Both the position numbers and the translations under genes were made by a program. Shown piece by piece: positions 46,563 through 55,675 of a stretch of 64,000 nucleotides of DNA; position 1 is the first letter of the stretch, and every line of letters begins with the position of its first letter. The DNA is taken from positions 62,001 to 126,000 of the forward strand of contig JAKMEE010000005.1 in NCBI GenBank assembly GCA_022426155.1, read 5' to 3'. The stretch comes from Candidatus Poseidonia sp. (lineage in GTDB: Archaea > Thermoplasmatota > Poseidoniia > Poseidoniales > Poseidoniaceae). The notes below the pieces were generated by a model. That model was not told the origin of the DNA. It searched no databases and worked only from the letters and a program-made list of their open reading frames with translations.

Positions 46563-46637
46563 TGGAGCCACCGGCGAGATTTGAACTCGCGACCTCCTCA
46601 TTACCAATGAGGTGCTATACCCCTTAGCCACGGTGGC
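46563..46637 (-). tRNA. tRNA-Thr(GGU)
   Basis: Minus strand 75 nt including encoded CCA. Acceptor GCCACCG pairs with CGGTGGC; anticodon arm CCTCA-TTGGTAA-TGAGG gives anticodon GGU; T arm GCGAG-TTCAAAT-CTCGC. Discriminator U, as in archaeal tRNA-Thr. No intron. Confidence 0.97.
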
Positions 46638-46663
46638 AGTAGCCCGAGCGACCAACCAAATGG

Positions 46664-46670
46664 ATATAAT
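46664..46670 (-). promoter_or_regulatory. TATA box of tRNA-Thr
   Basis: Minus strand ATTATAT, centred 30 bp upstream of the mature tRNA 5' end at 46637. Confidence 0.65.
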
Positions 46671-46685
46671 CGCTTCGCGAGCAGT

Positions 46686-48278
46686 CTATTGTTCAAGTTG
46701 GAACAATCTCCATCCAGAGGATTGGCCTAATTTGCTCAGGGAAAAGGGTTGATTTCCCTCATAGAGGAGAGACGAGTTCTCAGGAACAAAGGAATCGTCT
46801 GGCCCGACAAGCACATGTGTCACATTAACACCTAAAGGCGAATTTAGAAAATCTGTTGCATCGAGTGAATCTCTCCAATAGCCAGTGATTTGTTCATCAC
46901 CAGAAAGATCAATTTCCGTTTTTAGGCTGTACAACGAATGCAATGCTAGGGATGGTTCTGTCACGAGAAGGAAGGTATCACCAGAATCTAAGTGATCATT
47001 CAGTACCTCTCCGGCCTCATCTGTCCACAACTGTTGCCCATGAACAGCGATGAAAAGTGTCATTGGTAGAATCATCACAAGTGCTAGTCCCAAAGCCTTC
47101 ATGCTAGGATGGGCCTCAAAATTCATGGGTTCATCGCTTTCATCTTGAATGAGATGAAATAGCATGATGCAGGGTAGAATGAGGACGGTCATATACCTCC
47201 CATTATTCCCCAGCAGGAAGGCCGTTTCAAGCAATGAAGCATTCCATAATTGGGATTCGACTGTCCAGAGTGCAGCGATATAAACCGTGATGCAGGTTGC
47301 CATGATTGAAATGAAAACAGCTAGCATAGTGATGTTTGGGCCTCGAGCTTTTTGAGCATCGGAAATTCTGTCTTTGAACAGGGGCCAAAGACAAAAACCA
47401 ATGAGAAGAAACAAGACCACCCCATCAAGAAGTGCGAGGATAAATGCCAATGCGAACTTAAATGGTTCATTTGCAACAATATTGAGTGTCCCTCCAGACC
47501 CCGTAGCACCCAAGATTGAAACCCCACCAAGAACAAGGAACGAGGCAAGAACGGACATCTTCCACGGGTGGTGGGTCATTGGATCTAGATGATCCTTGAA
47601 CCATTTTGCATGAATCCATTCCCATGCAAAGCCACTGATGATTACAGTTAACCACAAACTAAAACTCGGGAGAAGGCCAAATCCTTTCCAGCCAGCAATC
47701 AACAGAAGGCTTGTGGCCATACCAATCAGCCCCAACCTTCTAGAGGGGTTGGATGAATTCTTCGAGCCAAATAACCAAAACACAGAACCCCCCATCAGTA
47801 ATGCCAGAAGGGCTTCATCATAGCCACGTCCAGTGGCAAATATGAGGGGTGGGCTCAATGCAACAAGAGAGGCAATACGGGGGTCAAACGACATGCCCAA
47901 TTCGTCTCGGCGCCATGAAGGCACCCTCCCCGAAATTCCAATGAGCATGAACATACTTGCCAACATGAAAAGTTTGACATTCATGGAAGAAGAGAACCAG
48001 GGGCCGATGTATCCATCGTATTCACTCACCGCAAGTGGATCGTGAAGTTCGTCAGATGCTAACCGAGTTGGACCCCAAGGATACTGTGCACCCTCCTCGG
48101 AGACATCTTGTGCCACGTTGAGGCGAACATGAGCGTCAAGGCCTAAGTCATTGGTGAAAGATGCTGCAATTTGTAGAACAAGTCCAATCACGAGGAGTAA
48201 ATACCACCATCGGGTATCATTCATGCGAATGCGGTCCACAAACCTTCCACCCGTCGTTTGAATAACACTCTTTCCCAA
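46686..48278 (-). CDS. Polytopic membrane protein, GT-C glycosyltransferase-like
   Basis: 530 aa; ATG at 48224 is a second possible start. About 11 membrane helices with a soluble C-terminal end of ~110 residues. After the first helix comes DLGLDAHVRLN with acidic residues in the first outer loop, and an ATGRGYDEALLAL turn, a layout seen in GT-C family dolichyl- or polyprenyl-phosphate-linked sugar transferases (inference from topology, no definitive motif). It could build or transfer surface glycans; the host makes many large secreted proteins with NxS/T sites. Placed between two tRNA genes. Confidence 0.7.
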   Translation of the reverse strand: MGKSVIQTTGGRFVDRIRMNDTRWWYLLLVIGLVLQIAASFTNDLGLDAHVRLNVAQDVSEEGAQYPWGPTRLASDELHDPLAVSEYDGYIGPWFSSSMNVKLFMLASMFMLIGISGRVPSWRRDELGMSFDPRIASLVALSPPLIFATGRGYDEALLALLMGGSVFWLFGSKNSSNPSRRLGLIGMATSLLLIAGWKGFGLLPSFSLWLTVIISGFAWEWIHAKWFKDHLDPMTHHPWKMSVLASFLVLGGVSILGATGSGGTLNIVANEPFKFALAFILALLDGVVLFLLIGFCLWPLFKDRISDAQKARGPNITMLAVFISIMATCITVYIAALWTVESQLWNASLLETAFLLGNNGRYMTVLILPCIMLFHLIQDESDEPMNFEAHPSMKALGLALVMILPMTLFIAVHGQQLWTDEAGEVLNDHLDSGDTFLLVTEPSLALHSLYSLKTEIDLSGDEQITGYWRDSLDATDFLNSPLGVNVTHVLVGPDDSFVPENSSLLYEGNQPFSLSKLGQSSGWRLFQLEQ

Positions 48279-48309
48279 ACGTTTGGATGATGAACATCAT
48301 TGAGAGAAG

Positions 48310-48395
48310 TGGCGCCGAGAGAGAGATTTGAACTCCCGAGGGACAGGCCCACGCGATTTCCAGTCGCGCGCACTACCAGGCTATGCGATCTCGGC
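48310..48395 (-). tRNA. tRNA-Ser(GGA)
   Basis: Minus strand 86 nt including encoded CCA. Acceptor GCCGAGA pairs with TCTCGGC; anticodon arm CGCGA-CTGGAAA-TCGCG gives GGA; a long variable arm (GGGCCTGTCCC) marks it as class II; T arm GGGAG-TTCAAAT-CTCTC. Discriminator G. No intron. Confidence 0.96.
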
Positions 48396-48421
48396 TCTAA
48401 TCCGCCCGAATCATCAATCTC

Positions 48422-48428
48422 GTTTAAC
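48422..48428 (-). promoter_or_regulatory. TATA-like box of tRNA-Ser
   Basis: Minus strand GTTAAAC, centred 30 bp before the tRNA 5' end. Weaker than the tRNA-Thr box. Confidence 0.4.
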
Positions 48429-48506
48429 CGTCACCCTTGTTCAAGACGAGAATCAAAGAGGCTGCAATAGCGAAAGGACTCAAAGGTGTAACAGCCACCG
48501 CTAAGC

Positions 48507-49637
48507 ATGAGCGAAGAGAGCGCTCCGACAATCGAGGTGGAACGCGACCACATGTCGCTGCCCTTTCGACTAGGAGATATCGAACTCTCCACGGCCTTTG
48601 AAGGTCGTTTTATGGGTGGGGGATTTATCGATACTGTACGCCGTGAGTGGCTCTTCCAATTCAGACTTGCTCGGGCTGAATGGACTCGGGATTACTATGT
48701 TGCCCTCCTCTTTGGTACACTTGCATTATTATTCGGTTCTGTTTCACCAGAATTACTGAGTGGTGGAGACGCCGCATTGGTTGGAGTTGGGGGTGTCATG
48801 GCGATCAGTGGTTTCCAATACTTCCAATTGCTCATATCAGTCCTTCTTTGGTGTTGGTTTGTTTTCCAAGGGTGGCAATTATTTCCTGTGATGAGAACCC
48901 ACTTGATTTCACTCGTGGTCCTATGGAACGGTCTCATGCTCGCACAGATTTTCTTCCATTCAAAGAATGCGACCTTCCCCTCGCAACTTAATTTAGCCGA
49001 TATGATGGAAGGGACTTTGTTGTACTTGGTTGTATTTTTCTTCATGTTTTATTTCTGGAAGGCGGTCGTTGAAACCCGCGACCTTCATGTCGAAATAAAT
49101 CACGTGCATGAAGATGTCAGAGTTATGGAAGCTGAAATGGCAGAACATTCCTTGACAGGATGGACCATCATTTTCGCAGGCTGGCTGGTGTTAATCATCA
49201 CTTCCACATGGGCAGGTGTCCATCATGTTGCTGAACTCAATGAAACCAATATTGGTGCTCTGGTACTGCACCTAATTACAGGGGTTGCTTCACTCCCAAT
49301 CTTCTTCTTTTTACTCTGGTACCCTCAACGAATGCTTGGCCAGGATGCAAACGTAACAACAAGAGCAGCCATTGATGCGGCCCTCGAAATGGCAGAGAGT
49401 ACCTCATCATACCGAGCAGATGCACGTTGCCCAGATTGTGAAGCACCCTCACCATTGACCAGAACCCCATCGGGCGAGGTAGCGGCATCGTGCCTAACAA
49501 CAGGCTGCAATGCATCTGTCGTGGTTGGCATGGTATGCGATAGTTGCAAGAATGTGATGCCAACAAGGCTACAATGTACATCTTGCGGGGTGAATGCCCC
49601 CGCAATGGATTATTTCCCCGATCAGGAGGCATGGTGA
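48507..49637 (+). CDS. Membrane protein with C-terminal zinc ribbons, upstream of sufS
   Basis: 376 aa. Six or so helices between residues 65 and 280 (VALLFGTLALLFGSV, LLYLVVFFFMFYFWK, WTIIFAGWLVLIITS), then a cytoplasmic tail with paired cysteines: CPDC at ~312, CLTTGC at ~332, CDSC at ~345 and CTSC at ~355, fitting two zinc ribbons. No enzyme motif. It ends 1 bp before the cysteine desulfurase start, so the pair is translationally coupled; a role in metal or sulfur handling at the membrane is inference only. Confidence 0.75.
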   Translation: MSEESAPTIEVERDHMSLPFRLGDIELSTAFEGRFMGGGFIDTVRREWLFQFRLARAEWTRDYYVALLFGTLALLFGSVSPELLSGGDAALVGVGGVMAISGFQYFQLLISVLLWCWFVFQGWQLFPVMRTHLISLVVLWNGLMLAQIFFHSKNATFPSQLNLADMMEGTLLYLVVFFFMFYFWKAVVETRDLHVEINHVHEDVRVMEAEMAEHSLTGWTIIFAGWLVLIITSTWAGVHHVAELNETNIGALVLHLITGVASLPIFFFLLWYPQRMLGQDANVTTRAAIDAALEMAESTSSYRADARCPDCEAPSPLTRTPSGEVAASCLTTGCNASVVVGMVCDSCKNVMPTRLQCTSCGVNAPAMDYFPDQEAW

Positions 49638-49638
49638 A

Positions 49639-50853
49639 ATGTTTACCCAATTACGAGAAGATTTCCCAGTCTTGCGCGAAGATGATGCCCCTGCCTATCT
49701 GGATAATGCATGCGTGACGCTCAAACCTCAATCAGTGATTGATGTCGTGACTCAATACTACACCGAGACGCCAGGATGTGGAGGACGCTCAGTTCACCGT
49801 TTCGGCACAACCATCTCAAAGTCCGTGCATGAGGCGAGAGTAGCGTTGAGTCAATTCATTAATGCCCCATCACCAAAGGAAACAATCTTCACCCGAAATA
49901 CTACTCAATCAATTAATCAAATTGCACACGGCATGTCATGGGAAAAGGGGGACGTGGTGTTGACTGGAGACAGAGAACACAATTCGAATCTTGTCCCTTG
50001 GCTGCAACTAGAGCAAGAACAGGGTATCGATCATCGCATTGTTCGAAGCCACGATGACAACACCTTCGACCTCGAGGCTTTTGAGGCGGCCTGTGCGTCT
50101 GCAGGAAAGCGCTTGAAGATGGTTTCAATGAGTCATGTGGGCAACCTTGATGGCGTAGCAATTCCAATCCGTGAAATCACAAAAATCGCGCATGACCACG
50201 GGGCACTGGTTGCGGTTGACGGTGCCCAGTCGACACCGCACATGAATGTCGATGTCCAAGAATTGGACATTGATTTTTTATCGTTTTCGATCCATAAGAT
50301 GTGCGGCCCTTCTGGAATGGGAGGGTTATGGGGGCGTTATGATCTGCTGGATGGTTTACGTACCATTCAATCTGGAGGACAAACCGTTCGTGCATCAACC
50401 TACGATTCTGCAACTTGGGCCGACCCCCCTGCTCGCTTTGAGGGGGGCTTAGGGAATTTCTCAGGGATGATGGCCACAGGTGCAGCTATCGATTATCTTT
50501 CGAAACTCGACATGAATGCAGTCCATGAGCATGAAATTCGATTAAATCGACGAATGACTGATGGGATCAAAGACCTCCCTGGTCTTGAGATTATAGGGCC
50601 ACAAGACCCCTCCTTACGAGGAGGTATCTGTTCAATTTTGATGGAAACATTACCACCACATGAAGTCGCCATGCTCCTCGATGAAGTCAATGGAGTCATG
50701 GTTCGAAGTGGACAACATTGTGTTCACTCATGGTTTGCAGACAAAGGCTTGCAACAAGGGTCCTTAAGGGCGTCTGCCTATTTTTACAACAACGAGGACG
50801 ATGTCAACCGGTTTGTAGAGACCTTAAGCGAGATTGTGCATACACTGGGATGA
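49639..50853 (+). CDS. sufS: Cysteine desulfurase, SufS/CsdA type
   Basis: 404 aa from ATG 49639, placed 1 bp after the previous stop behind AGGAGG (49624-49629). Releases sulfur from cysteine to an enzyme persulfide for Fe-S clusters and thio-cofactors. PLP lysine K220 in FSIHKMCGPSGMG; VAVDGAQSTPH with the ring Asp; VSMSHVGNLDG; the persulfide-forming Cys is C361 in RSGQHCVHS. Group II desulfurase. No sufBCD or sufU gene is adjacent. A protease follows 4 bp later. Confidence 0.93.
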   Translation: MFTQLREDFPVLREDDAPAYLDNACVTLKPQSVIDVVTQYYTETPGCGGRSVHRFGTTISKSVHEARVALSQFINAPSPKETIFTRNTTQSINQIAHGMSWEKGDVVLTGDREHNSNLVPWLQLEQEQGIDHRIVRSHDDNTFDLEAFEAACASAGKRLKMVSMSHVGNLDGVAIPIREITKIAHDHGALVAVDGAQSTPHMNVDVQELDIDFLSFSIHKMCGPSGMGGLWGRYDLLDGLRTIQSGGQTVRASTYDSATWADPPARFEGGLGNFSGMMATGAAIDYLSKLDMNAVHEHEIRLNRRMTDGIKDLPGLEIIGPQDPSLRGGICSILMETLPPHEVAMLLDEVNGVMVRSGQHCVHSWFADKGLQQGSLRASAYFYNNEDDVNRFVETLSEIVHTLG

Positions 50854-50857
50854 GTTC

Positions 50858-52033
50858 ATGTCAACAGAAGAGGACAACGGAGATATGGTTGTTCAACCAA
50901 ACCCAATGCAGGGTGTATTTGTGATACCACCGCTCCAACCCTTCAACACTGAAGCCGACATGGACTTAACATTCATTCGAAGGGTAGTCACCATCACTCT
51001 GAGCGTCACAATGATTATCGCCACGGGATATATTGCAGCTGTCATTTTATCGGATGGAGCCATTCTTTTGCGACCGAGTGAAAACGCCCTTGAGCGTCAC
51101 GAAATTTATCGAAACCTTGTCAATGAACCAGGTGAAGACCTCTCTGGGTCCGGCGTGACTGTTTGCATCGTCGATTCAGGCATTTCTACAGAGCACAGCG
51201 ATTTGGACACCATGAATCTGGAAAGTTGGAAAGATTTTGTCAACGATCGTGACACGCCCTATGATGACCACGGGCACGGGACTTCGATGGCTGGAATTCT
51301 TGTTGCCAACGGTTGGCTCAAAGGCGTTGCACCTCAAGTGAACCTGCTAGTCGCTAAAGCACTCAGCAAGGATGGTCAAGGAGATGATGGCGTCGTCGCA
51401 GAAGCCATTGATTGGTGTGCAACGAATGGGGCACACATCATTTCACTCTCACTCGGAGGTGCTCCCAATGTCCTCCCATTCAGCATCACAGGTGGACGAA
51501 CATCTGGAGATGCAGCGAATGAAGCCATTGATTCTGGGATTTACGTCATCGCTGCTGCAGGAAATGATGGTGGTGAAGATGATGATGGAGATGTGGCTTC
51601 TCCGTCGAGTGAAGCCGGTGTTATTTCAGTCGGGGGAGTCACGCATAAGGGAAATTCGTGGGCGGGTTCATCCGAAGGTGACAATAATGGACGATTGGTT
51701 CCCCTTTTGTTTCCAAGAAACGACCCGCACAAAAAGCCTGAAGTCGTTGCTCCTGCTCAGGAAGTCCCTATTCTGATGACTGATGGAGGTTGGGGACTCG
51801 CTGACGGAACAAGTGCTGCAACAGTCTACGTTGCTGGAGCCATCGCATTGGTTCTCGAGGCTCATCCAAATCTCATGACCAATGGAAGCCAGGGCAATGC
51901 AGATGACATTGACCAAATGAAAAATTGGCTCATGAACTCAGTTCGGCCACAACAAGATCAAACCGGCCACGATGATCGTTATGGTTATGGTTTGCTCGAT
52001 ATCGAAGCACTGATTGCTATCGTAGATTCATGA
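50858..52033 (+). CDS. Membrane-anchored subtilisin-like serine protease (S8)
   Basis: 391 aa from ATG 50858. One signal anchor at ~50-75 (VVTITLSVTMIIATGYIAAVIL) puts the peptidase domain outside. The triad is complete: Asp in CIVDSGISTEH, His in DDHGHGTSMAG and Ser in DGTSAATVYVAG; the oxyanion Asn is in AAAGNDGG. An Asp-rich loop after it (EDDDGD) may bind calcium. It is shorter than most subtilases, having no propeptide evident. In a coupled run with sufS; the stop overlaps the convergent methyltransferase gene by 6 bp. Confidence 0.94.
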   Translation: MSTEEDNGDMVVQPNPMQGVFVIPPLQPFNTEADMDLTFIRRVVTITLSVTMIIATGYIAAVILSDGAILLRPSENALERHEIYRNLVNEPGEDLSGSGVTVCIVDSGISTEHSDLDTMNLESWKDFVNDRDTPYDDHGHGTSMAGILVANGWLKGVAPQVNLLVAKALSKDGQGDDGVVAEAIDWCATNGAHIISLSLGGAPNVLPFSITGGRTSGDAANEAIDSGIYVIAAAGNDGGEDDDGDVASPSSEAGVISVGGVTHKGNSWAGSSEGDNNGRLVPLLFPRNDPHKKPEVVAPAQEVPILMTDGGWGLADGTSAATVYVAGAIALVLEAHPNLMTNGSQGNADDIDQMKNWLMNSVRPQQDQTGHDDRYGYGLLDIEALIAIVDS

Positions 52034-52768
52034 ATCATGAGGCAACCAGGCAACCAAAGTGCCCCCAAACAGTGGCATGAATCCAATATGATGGGTTGAA
52101 TTTGAGGAATGAATCAACTCAATCCACGCATTGAAGCCATTCACTAAGGCCATTCCAGCCTCATCGTGTTCCTCAACCTCACCCGTAGGCATGGCTGGCT
52201 CAACCGTGAAAAGAACTCCGTGTTGACTGAGCAAAGGCAGATAGGTACTCACCAAATTTGCTCTCTCAGGAGAAGGTGCGTCAATGATAATTGCATCATA
52301 GGTGGATTCAAACGGAGTGTTGGAAATCTCAGACATCGTTGTTGAAGCCAGAGCCCATGCAGCATGCTCAGCGGCGAGTTGAAGAGGTTCGCCAACTACG
52401 ATATTTGTTCGACTTTCTGCTTCATATCGAGTCATCAGACGGTGCAATATCACTCCGAATTTAGCACCCTGTTCGACCATGGTGAACATTTCGGGTGGCG
52501 AATCACTACGTTCGAAAGTATCGAACAACCAAGCTGAACGGTGCCCAATACCTGCGCCAACTTCCAAGACATTTGTTGGATCTAATCGGGCAATCGCATC
52601 TCGAATTCGGCGGAGTATCGAAATGGACCATGTCGACAAACCCATATGAGTCAACTGCTCTCCAATATTGGCTGCAATTGCAGGTTCATCTCGGGGTTGT
52701 TCTGCATCAGGCGAGAGTAAGTGAGCGAGGATTTCATCCCTCCCAGGAGGTGCTTTTTCCTCTGCCAT
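52028..52768 (-). CDS. SAM-dependent methyltransferase, O-methyltransferase-like
   Basis: 246 aa. Rossmann motif I VLEVGAGIGHRSAWLFD, acidic motif II TMVEQGAKFG, and YDAIIIDAPSPERANLVSTYLPLLSQHGVLF, which resembles the catalytic strand of the class I O-methyltransferase (COMT-like) group. Substrate cannot be told. Convergent with the protease gene. Confidence 0.8.
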   Translation of the reverse strand: MAEEKAPPGRDEILAHLLSPDAEQPRDEPAIAANIGEQLTHMGLSTWSISILRRIRDAIARLDPTNVLEVGAGIGHRSAWLFDTFERSDSPPEMFTMVEQGAKFGVILHRLMTRYEAESRTNIVVGEPLQLAAEHAAWALASTTMSEISNTPFESTYDAIIIDAPSPERANLVSTYLPLLSQHGVLFTVEPAMPTGEVEEHDEAGMALVNGFNAWIELIHSSNSTHHIGFMPLFGGTLVAWLPHDS

Positions 52769-52866
52769 ACCTCTGCCTCAAGGCCGAGGAACTTCAAGGC
52801 TCGCCTTCCGCTTTGAAACGGAGGGTTCAAACATGTGAGGCCACGCGAACAAAATGGGGAGTCGCC

Positions 52867-53631
52867 ATGGAAGATGCTGATGATGCGTATGTTGAGGAAG
52901 AAATCCTTGACAATGCCACACATTGTCCCGTCTGTGACATTATGGAAGCGCATGACATCCTCAAAGAAAAAAGCGTGGGAGAAGGGGCTGACTTCCTCGT
53001 ACAATGCCAAACATGCCAGCATGTTCATACGATTGAATTCCGCCCACCACCAGCCAAACATTTGCCCTTCATCTTGACTGAAGGACCGCATTCCGAACGT
53101 GTTGTCCTTGTGATTGATGCAGATGAGGAATTCGTTCTTGGGGATGTATTTGAAGAGAATGATAAATTATGGACAATCCATCAAATTGAGACAATTGACG
53201 GGAAGACACCCAGCCATGCCATCGCCTCAAAGATTGAACGTATTACTGCTCTACGAACTGATATGGTACGTGTGAAAATTACGATGACACGAGGAGAAGA
53301 TTCTGTGCCAGATGTTCTGATCGTTCCCCAAGAAACCACCTACACAGCATCACATTTGATGGATCATAATGGAGAAACTTGGCGTATCCGAGCCATACAT
53401 ACTGGTACTGGCAGAACGTTGCGTGGAACAGTCCAGGCACCCGACATCAAACGCATGTACCTCCATGAACCACCCAGGCCTGAATATTTCGCACCACGAA
53501 CTCCTCGTGAACGACGTCAGGCATGGAAAGAAGGAAAGTTGGGCCACAACCCCAACCCAATTCGTCCAAAGGAAGAAATCAAGAAAGGAGTCAAACCTTC
53601 ATTCAAGAAGCGTAAGAAACCGCGCCGATGA
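52867..53631 (+). CDS. Archaeal zinc-finger protein of the HVO_0476 type
   Basis: 254 aa from ATG 52867; the frame is open upstream but that part overlaps the methyltransferase and has no match. N-terminal zinc finger CPVCDIMEAHDIL...CQTCQHVH, then a beta-rich middle (VVLVIDADEEFVLGDVF) and a strongly basic end (KPSFKKRKKPRR). It resembles the archaeal HVO_0476 zinc-finger family, whose role is unknown; nucleic-acid contact is likely from the basic tail. Confidence 0.75.
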   Translation: MEDADDAYVEEEILDNATHCPVCDIMEAHDILKEKSVGEGADFLVQCQTCQHVHTIEFRPPPAKHLPFILTEGPHSERVVLVIDADEEFVLGDVFEENDKLWTIHQIETIDGKTPSHAIASKIERITALRTDMVRVKITMTRGEDSVPDVLIVPQETTYTASHLMDHNGETWRIRAIHTGTGRTLRGTVQAPDIKRMYLHEPPRPEYFAPRTPRERRQAWKEGKLGHNPNPIRPKEEIKKGVKPSFKKRKKPRR

Positions 53632-54609
53632 TCATGGACGGTTCGTCCACGGCATCAAGAATGCCTTGGCAACTTGACTGCCAATAGTTGGGTTTTCTTT
53701 CAGGCGACGAATACTGTATTCGTACCATTTTTCACCATAAGGAATGTAAATTCGCGTCCGATGCCCTTCTTTGGCCAATTTTCGACGAAGAGGCCCTCGA
53801 ACACCCAAGAGCATTTGGAATTCATATCCCGGGCCTTTATTGTGTCGACTTGGCCCTGCATTTTTCCTCGGATCATCTAACCCTGGACCCATTTTATGTG
53901 AGGCTAAAGCAGATTTTGCATACTGAATCACAGGGTAATCATGACTTGCAATCGCACAATACGCACCGGCATCTAAGATTCGGTCAATGCACGCATTCGT
54001 CCCGTCAACAATGTCTCTGTATGAGGTGAAAGCAATATCTTCTGGCTCCAAGTAGATGCCCTTGCATATTCTGTAATCTGCCAACGGACCCAATTCTGTT
54101 TCACACTCGGAAATATCAGCGAGTGAACGAAACAAGCGACCTTGAAGGACGGTTCCAACATTTGTTAGCCCTTCTTTATGCAACTCTCGAACAACGTCCA
54201 ATGTATCGGTAGTCACGCGGTGGTCTTCCATATCCAACCGGACAAACATATCATGAGTTGCTGCGAGTGCGACAAGTTTTCGGATGTTTTCCATGCCAGC
54301 TTCGCGATTGATAAGGAGGCCAAATGCAGTAGGTTTGATACTGAGGTTAGCATCAAACTTGTTCAACTTGATTGCCTCTATGACACGAATATATTCGTCA
54401 TAGAAAAAATTAGCTTCGTCCATTGACGTAATCTCTTCACCTAAAACATCAATCGTAAAGCACGTGCCCTCACCTGATAGGCGTTTCATAATCGTAACAG
54501 CATCCTCAAGCGTGGGTCCTGCCACATAACGGCGACTGACCCATCGAACGAACCATCGTGGCATACGAACAGTGAGGGCAACGATGCCTCGCGAGACCAT
54601 CCCGACCAT
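53632..54609 (-). CDS. Proline dehydrogenase
   Basis: 325 aa, the monofunctional PRODH length. Oxidises proline to pyrroline-5-carboxylate with FAD, feeding electrons to the quinone pool. Motifs: LSIKPTAFG, VRLDMEDH, VGTVLQGRL, RICKGIYLEP, IASHDYP, YEFQMLLGVRG and the proline-binding RIYIPYGEKWYEYSIRRLKENP in part. Convergent and touching the zinc-finger gene. Located downstream of dtdA (45 bp gap). Confidence 0.93.
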   Translation of the reverse strand: MVGMVSRGIVALTVRMPRWFVRWVSRRYVAGPTLEDAVTIMKRLSGEGTCFTIDVLGEEITSMDEANFFYDEYIRVIEAIKLNKFDANLSIKPTAFGLLINREAGMENIRKLVALAATHDMFVRLDMEDHRVTTDTLDVVRELHKEGLTNVGTVLQGRLFRSLADISECETELGPLADYRICKGIYLEPEDIAFTSYRDIVDGTNACIDRILDAGAYCAIASHDYPVIQYAKSALASHKMGPGLDDPRKNAGPSRHNKGPGYEFQMLLGVRGPLRRKLAKEGHRTRIYIPYGEKWYEYSIRRLKENPTIGSQVAKAFLMPWTNRP

Positions 54610-54654
54610 GATTGCTTGGCTGGAGTGGCGCTCTTTGACCCTTTGGATTCAAGC

Positions 54655-55599
54655 CTATGCGGTTTCAAGCCGTGCAAGGATTTGCTTCGTTGTCAGCAAT
54701 GGAATGTCAAGAACCTCCAAATGGTCACGTATTGCCTGACGTTGCCAACCACGAAACGCTTTCTTGTCCATGGAGACAACCAAGTATCCTTCTGGGAAGG
54801 CTTCTCTGGTTGCCGATATTGCAGCATCAATGGATTGTTTCCAATTTCCCTCGGGTTCGCCTTCGGTTTGTACAAATGGCAAGGCGTAAGAGGCAAGCAT
54901 GTGACCCAACCAAACACCTTCATGGAGACCGAGATTATTCCCCCGTGGTGCATAATGACCCCCGCCCAGTGTTACGACAACAAGTTGGCCTGCATGAGAT
55001 TCAGCATTCCATGATGTCACCTCATCTCCGATTAGTCCGAGCCCCTCAACCATAATTTCTGCCAAAAGTTGTGCAGCAGGGAGATGACCCCAAGTGGCAT
55101 CTGTCGAGCCAACTTCAATAAAGAGACTCGGAGAATTGAGGCAAGGCCCATGATGCGTGGTTTCGAGTGAGAGGTCAAAACCTGATAACTCAGAACGAGC
55201 TGTCGCTAGCCGATTCAATTTCCTCCACCATGGAGCTAGTCTTGGGTTTGGCGGTGGAGCAGTGCCCCCTACACCTCCGTATTTGCCCCGTTCGCCTGAT
55301 TCAAGATGAGGGACGCCGATAGGGTGGAGAGTCAACGAAGCTTGTCCACTTGCAGCAGCATGACGCGAAGGAAAAATCACCTCATCAACATTTTCTCCAG
55401 TTGCTGCTTCCCAACGAAGATCAAGATGGTCTTCATACAGCACACCCGTTGGAATCCACCACATTCGAACATGTTTGCATGATGAGGCACGATGCCCATC
55501 AACATCAGAAAGGGGGTTCCACGTCACCAAGCCGAGTAATGCATCTGCTTGATTGGTTGAGGCAATGTCCGCTTGATTGACGACAATGAGCACGACCAT
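54655..55599 (-). CDS. dtdA: D-aminoacyl-tRNA deacylase, archaeal/plant (DtdA/GEK1) type
   Basis: 314 aa. Removes D-amino acids from mischarged tRNA. Family features: PSRHAAASGQASLTLHPIG, GKYGGVGG, LETTHHGPCL with the zinc-binding His pair, FIEVGSTDATW, and LGGGHYAPRG near the end. An insert of acidic and Pro residues occurs around TAPPPNPRLAPWW. Divergent by ~75 bp from the next gene. Confidence 0.92.
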   Translation of the reverse strand: MVVLIVVNQADIASTNQADALLGLVTWNPLSDVDGHRASSCKHVRMWWIPTGVLYEDHLDLRWEAATGENVDEVIFPSRHAAASGQASLTLHPIGVPHLESGERGKYGGVGGTAPPPNPRLAPWWRKLNRLATARSELSGFDLSLETTHHGPCLNSPSLFIEVGSTDATWGHLPAAQLLAEIMVEGLGLIGDEVTSWNAESHAGQLVVVTLGGGHYAPRGNNLGLHEGVWLGHMLASYALPFVQTEGEPEGNWKQSIDAAISATREAFPEGYLVVSMDKKAFRGWQRQAIRDHLEVLDIPLLTTKQILARLETA

Positions 55600-55675
55600 G
55601 TATCATCCAAGACTTCCCTGCATTTGACCCCATCTGGAACGAGGTTTCACATAGAGCCTTGAGTTGAGGTGGAAC

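Noticed and set aside
52495-52866. Upstream extension of the zinc-finger frame
   Set aside because: It overlaps the methyltransferase on the other strand and has no match; ATG 52867 opens the recognisable part.
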